64,000 nt of DNA from Oscillospiraceae bacterium. Its GTDB lineage: Bacteria; Bacillota; Clostridia; Oscillospirales; Ruminococcaceae. Position numbers and translations under genes: made by a program. Positions 60,806 through 64,000 of the stretch are shown piece after piece (positions within the stretch are counted from its first letter, which is position 1; each line of letters begins with the position of its first letter). The notes below the pieces were generated by a model. That model saw nothing but the letters and a program-made list of their open reading frames with translations. It was not told the DNA's origin and searched no databases. The stretch lies in the NCBI GenBank assembly GCA_021203065.1, contig JAJQBX010000021.1:194514-258513 (forward strand), given 5' to 3'.

Positions 60806-62218
60806 TCAGATAGTCTCAACTTTTATGAGATTCGTATTGCCGGAGCGTCCGTTTGTCATACCGCCGGTGACGACAATCTTGTCGCCTCTCTGCAGATTGA
60901 ACACCTTGAGAGAGGTATTCTTAGCAGTGTAGAATAAAACATCGGTCGATTCATAGGTGTCGCACATGTAGGGAGTAACGCCCCAAGAAAGGGCGAGCTT
61001 ATAGCAGGTCTTGACGTTGGTTGTAAGTCCCAGAATGTCCACAGGGCATCTGAATCTTGATACCATCCGAACGGTAGAACCGGAAAGCGAGCAAACTGCA
61101 ATAGCCTTTGCATTTACGTCAACAGCCATTCCGCAGGTTGCGTGGGAAATAGCGTCGACAGTGTTCTGGATCTTGAATTCAGCAGTTCTGAAAAGCTTGG
61201 TGTAGTCGATGCTCTTCTCAGTTGTCTCAGCAATCTTAGCCATCGTCTGAAGAGCTAAAACAGGGTACTTTCCCGCAGCAGTCTCGCCAGAGAGCATAAT
61301 AGCACTCGTTCCGTCATAGACGGCGTTCGCAACGTCCGATGTCTCCGCTCTTGTAGGACGGGGGTTATGGATCATCGATTCGAGCATTTCGGTTGCGGTG
61401 ATGACACGCTTGCCAAGAAGCCTGCACTTGGTGATGAGGTCTTTCTGGATGGCAGGAAGCTTCTCAAATGCGATCTCAACGCCCATGTCGCCTCTGCCAA
61501 TCATGATTCCGTCGGCAACCTCGCAAATCTCCTCGATGTTGTCGATACCAGCCTGATTCTCAATCTTGGCAATGAGGTCGATGTCTCCGCCGCCGTTGGC
61601 ATCGAGAAGAGTCTTTATGTCAACCATATCCTGCTTGCAGGAAACAAACGAGCATGCAACAAAGTCAACTCCGTTCTCAATTCCAAAGAGCAAATCAGAC
61701 TTGTCCTGTTCGCTTAAGTATTCCTGCTTCAAAAGCTTTGTCGGGAAGCTCATAGACTTGTTATTTGAGAGCTCTCCGCCCTCGTTGACAACCGTATAGA
61801 CGTTGGTGTCGTCAACCGAGGTGACGGTGAACTTGAGAAGTCCGTTATTGAGAAGAATTATGTCGCCCTCTTCGAGGTCATGGGCAAGACCTTTGTAGTT
61901 TACGGTGACTCTCTCCTGATTTCCGACGACGTCTTCTGTTGTGAAAGTGAATTTGTCGCCGACGTTGAGATTTATCTTTCCGTTCTCGAACGAACGGATT
62001 CTGTATTCAGGACCCTTGGTGTCGAGCATGATTGCAACAGGCAGGTCGAGCTCACTCCGAAGCTTCTTGATAAGGTTAATCTTCTCAAGGTGATCTTCGT
62101 GCGTTCCGTGGGAAAAGTTGAGCCGGGCGACGTTCATCCCTGAGAGCATCATTTCCTTAAGAGTAGCTTCATCACTGCAGGCGGGACCAATGGTACAGAT
62201 TATCTTTGTCTTTCTCAT
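60806..62218 (-). CDS. pyk: Pyruvate kinase
   Basis: The 470-residue glycolytic enzyme makes ATP and pyruvate from PEP and ADP. It has MRKTKIICTIGPACSD at the start, NFSHGTHEDH near 34, IMLDTKGPEYR near 64, the active-site IAKIENQAGIDN with Lys near 214, and GRGDMGVEI near 242. No extra PEP-utiliser domain is fused at the C-terminus, unlike the long forms of some Firmicutes. An SD of GGAGG lies close upstream. The promoter is not clear. Confidence 0.97.
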   Translation of the reverse strand: MRKTKIICTIGPACSDEATLKEMMLSGMNVARLNFSHGTHEDHLEKINLIKKLRSELDLPVAIMLDTKGPEYRIRSFENGKINLNVGDKFTFTTEDVVGNQERVTVNYKGLAHDLEEGDIILLNNGLLKFTVTSVDDTNVYTVVNEGGELSNNKSMSFPTKLLKQEYLSEQDKSDLLFGIENGVDFVACSFVSCKQDMVDIKTLLDANGGGDIDLIAKIENQAGIDNIEEICEVADGIMIGRGDMGVEIAFEKLPAIQKDLITKCRLLGKRVITATEMLESMIHNPRPTRAETSDVANAVYDGTSAIMLSGETAAGKYPVLALQTMAKIAETTEKSIDYTKLFRTAEFKIQNTVDAISHATCGMAVDVNAKAIAVCSLSGSTVRMVSRFRCPVDILGLTTNVKTCYKLALSWGVTPYMCDTYESTDVLFYTAKNTSLKVFNLQRGDKIVVTGGMTNGRSGNTNLIKVETI

Positions 62219-62315
62219 AATGGATTCCTCCGATTTGTTTTATAGTAATTGTTACTGTTAAGAGTAATAAGCCGTCAAGAGTCTTGAAAGCTTGTCATTC
62301 TCAGCAGGTTTAAGA

Positions 62316-62347
62316 GTTACCCGCACAGAAAAGCCTGTGCGGGTAAC
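62316..62347 (-). terminator. Hairpin between the isomerase and pyruvate kinase genes
   Basis: GTTACCCGCACAG and CTGTGCGGGTAAC form a perfect 13-base stem just after the isomerase stop. On the minus strand only a weak T-rich tail (TCTTAAA) follows, so termination may be partial. Confidence 0.7.
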
Positions 62348-62356
62348 ATAAGATTA

Positions 62357-63841
62357 TCAGGTGAAAGGATTCTCAGTCGGGTAGGGGAGGCTCTTCGGCT
62401 GATTGTAGGCAATGTCCTCGATGCCGAGATACTTCATGACCTCGAACATGAGCTTGCCGCAATGGCTGAATGCAACCGCACCGTGGTGAGGATAACGCTT
62501 CTCAATGAGAACATGACGATAGAATCTGCCCATCTCAGGGATTCCGAATACTGCGATACCACCGAACGAGCGGGTAGCAACAGGAAGAATCTCACCCTCA
62601 GCAATGTAAGCGTGAAGCTTGCCGTTGCTGTCGCACTGGAGTCTGTAGAAGGTGATGTCAGACGGAGCGATGTCGCCCTCAAGGGTTCCTCTTGTGAAGT
62701 CAGGCTCGCTTCCCTCCGGCTCAAGAGTTCTGTGCTGGATGAGCTGATACTTGACAGCTCTGTCATCGCACATCTTGCAGGAAGGAGTATTGCCGCAGTG
62801 GAAGCCCATGAATGTGTCGGTGAGCTTGTAGCCGAGCTTGGCAATGTCGTCCTCGTCATATATGTACTGAGGAACGCTGTTGTTGATGTCAAGGAGCGTA
62901 ACGGTGTCGCCGGTGAGGCAGATGCCGATGTACTCAGAAAGTGCGCCATAGATGTCAACCTCGCAGGAAACGGGGATGCCCTTTGAGCAGAGACGGCTGT
63001 TTACATAGCAGGGCTCAAAGCCGAACTGACTCGGGAAAGCAGGCCAGCACTTGTCCGCAAATGCAACATACTGTCTTGAACCCTTGTGGTTCTCAGCCCA
63101 GTCAAGAAGTGTGAGCTCGAACTGTGCCATTCTCTCGTTGAGGTCAGCGTAATACTTGCCCTCGCCCATTTCAGCAGCCATTTCAGCGCATACTCCGGGG
63201 ATTCTCGGATCACCAGCGTGCTCCTTGTAGGAAACCAAGAGATCGAGCTCGCTGTTCTCTTCAATCTCAACGCCCAGCTCATAAAGACCGTTGATAGGAG
63301 CGTTGCAGGCAAAGAAGTCCTGCGGACGGGGACCGAAAGTGATGATCTTGAGGTTCTTGAGTCCCAATACAACTCTTGCAACGGGAACGAACTCAGCCAT
63401 CATCTTTGCGATGTCCTCAGCAGTTCCTACAGGATATTCGGGAATGTAGCCCTTGAGCTTGCGAAGACCAAGATTGTAGGAGCAGTTGAGCATGCCGCAG
63501 TAGGCGTCGCCTCTGCCGTTAATCATGTCTCCGTCGCCCTCAGCAGCAGCAACGAACATGCAGGGACCGTCGAAGTGCTTTGCAATGAGAGTCTCAGGAG
63601 TCTCAGGACCGAAGTTACCAAGGAATACAACGAGAGCGTTGCAGCCTGCCGCCTTGACGTCCTCTACAGCCTTAAGCATATCGAGCTCGTTCTCGACTGT
63701 TACGGGGCACTCATAAAGATCCTGACCCTTAGCCTTGCACTCGGCAGCGATAGCGGCGCGTCTCTTCTCCGAAAGCTGAATCGGGAAGCAGTCACGTGAT
63801 ACGGCAACAATACCGAGCTTTACAACAGGAATGTTTATCAT
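62357..63841 (-). CDS. L-fucose/L-arabinose isomerase family protein
   Basis: The 494-residue protein resembles the FucI/AraA superfamily of ketol isomerases: VVFLGNFGPETPE near residue 74, AAAEGDGDM near 98, GPRPQDFFACNAP near 170, and a later metal-site part with DIYGALSEYIG near 302 and FHCGNTPSC near 350. The last segments supply Glu, Asp and His for a metal centre. Substrate is not settled by sequence: L-fucose, L-arabinose or a related sugar are all possible. I chose ATG 63841 with GGAGG seven bases upstream. Its own promoter and an operator-like palindrome suggest sugar-induced expression. Confidence 0.85.
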   Translation of the reverse strand: MINIPVVKLGIVAVSRDCFPIQLSEKRRAAIAAECKAKGQDLYECPVTVENELDMLKAVEDVKAAGCNALVVFLGNFGPETPETLIAKHFDGPCMFVAAAEGDGDMINGRGDAYCGMLNCSYNLGLRKLKGYIPEYPVGTAEDIAKMMAEFVPVARVVLGLKNLKIITFGPRPQDFFACNAPINGLYELGVEIEENSELDLLVSYKEHAGDPRIPGVCAEMAAEMGEGKYYADLNERMAQFELTLLDWAENHKGSRQYVAFADKCWPAFPSQFGFEPCYVNSRLCSKGIPVSCEVDIYGALSEYIGICLTGDTVTLLDINNSVPQYIYDEDDIAKLGYKLTDTFMGFHCGNTPSCKMCDDRAVKYQLIQHRTLEPEGSEPDFTRGTLEGDIAPSDITFYRLQCDSNGKLHAYIAEGEILPVATRSFGGIAVFGIPEMGRFYRHVLIEKRYPHHGAVAFSHCGKLMFEVMKYLGIEDIAYNQPKSLPYPTENPFT

Positions 63842-63921
63842 ACTATACCTCCAAATAAATATTTTCATTCTTTATCTCGTCACGTAGCAATATTTTGCAA
63901 CATCGACAACCCATAAAGAAC

Positions 63922-63939
63922 GTGTATGCAATCATGCAC
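63922..63939. promoter_or_regulatory. Operator-like palindrome of the isomerase gene
   Basis: GTGTATG-CAAT-CATGCAC is an imperfect palindrome (GTGnATG and CATnCAC arms) that begins four bases after the -10 box, covering the likely transcription start. Confidence 0.5.
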
Positions 63940-63943
63940 CTCT

Positions 63944-63972
63944 ATTATATAATAAACTCGTCCTCTTTTCAA
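63944..63972 (-). promoter_or_regulatory. Promoter of the isomerase gene
   Basis: On the minus strand, TTGAAA (63967-63972), 17 bases, TATAAT (63944-63949), about 100 bases upstream of the start codon. Confidence 0.85.
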
Positions 63973-64000
63973 CTGTTTTCTTGAGAAAATGAGTGAAAAT

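Noticed and set aside
1-64000. CRISPR arrays, tRNA or rRNA genes, IS elements, prophage genes
   Set aside because: I saw no regularly spaced direct repeats with unique spacers, no cloverleaf-forming segments with T-loop signature in intergenic DNA, and no transposase, integrase or phage structural proteins.

Overview
The window looks like chromosomal DNA of a Gram-positive anaerobe of the Clostridia, most likely a gut Ruminococcaceae/Oscillospirales-type bacterium. The evidence is the protein families: a clostridial topoisomerase IV pair, SpoVB-HU-RqcP, an RNase J-GdpP-L9-DnaB-TilS-Hpt-FtsH block, HisZ-dependent histidine synthesis headed by a YerC/TrpR-type regulator, AsnA, VTC/DUF4956/Cthe_2159 proteins and a CIRCE-type operator. 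Promoters are mostly clean sigma-A type and terminators are mostly hairpins with T tracts. I saw no rRNA, tRNA, CRISPR array, integrase or transposase. Lineage is inference from gene content only.

Layout. 1-4.5 kb: hexuronate catabolism; uxuA-uxuB (minus) and an Eda-VOC fusion plus kdgK (plus) diverge from a shared control region and complete fructuronate to pyruvate + glyceraldehyde-3-phosphate. 4.5-7.5 kb: a minus operon for envelope glycan or lipid-carrier work (GT2 glycosyltransferase, DUF368 transporter, phosphodiester glycosidase, small membrane protein). 7.6-14.1 kb: a VTC-type protein, a DUF4956 membrane protein and a 929-residue beta-helix lipoprotein, downstream of an OmpR-type two-component system. 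The same direct-repeat box lies upstream of both transcription units, so the two-component system probably controls itself and the neighbouring operon. 14.2-21.8 kb: rqcP, hup, a SpoVB-type flippase, a YwaF-type membrane protein and a topoisomerase IV pair. 21.8-24.3 kb: ECF sigma factor with a large membrane anti-sigma-like partner. 24.6-29 kb: an ArgC homologue without its catalytic cysteine, hflX and a sugar nucleotidyltransferase fused to a degenerate phosphomutase. 29.2-38.9 kb: rnj, gdpP, rplI, dnaB, tilS, hpt, ftsH. 38.9-45 kb: uracil permease, Hsp20, DUF3737, MalY/PatB and a MutS-like ATPase.

45-50 kb is the clearest accessory island. An XRE/TPR-type regulator overlaps, tail to tail, the gene of a 68-residue secreted acidic peptide with a Cys pair. 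That peptide gene diverges from a secreted papain-like protease, and two palindromes lie in the shared intergenic region. Three more secreted or anchored proteins follow; two of them begin with an identical 88-bp signal-peptide segment, and related terminators recur. Base composition here is visibly lower in GC than in neighbouring genes. This is the best candidate in the window for an undescribed peptide-responsive secretion system.

50-59.6 kb: a complete histidine operon (yerC-hisZGDCBHAF-IE-J) with asnA at its end; three 8-bp-spaced repeats overlap its promoter. 59.8-64 kb: a zinc-ribbon membrane protein, pyruvate kinase and an L-fucose/L-arabinose isomerase-family enzyme with its own operator-like palindrome.
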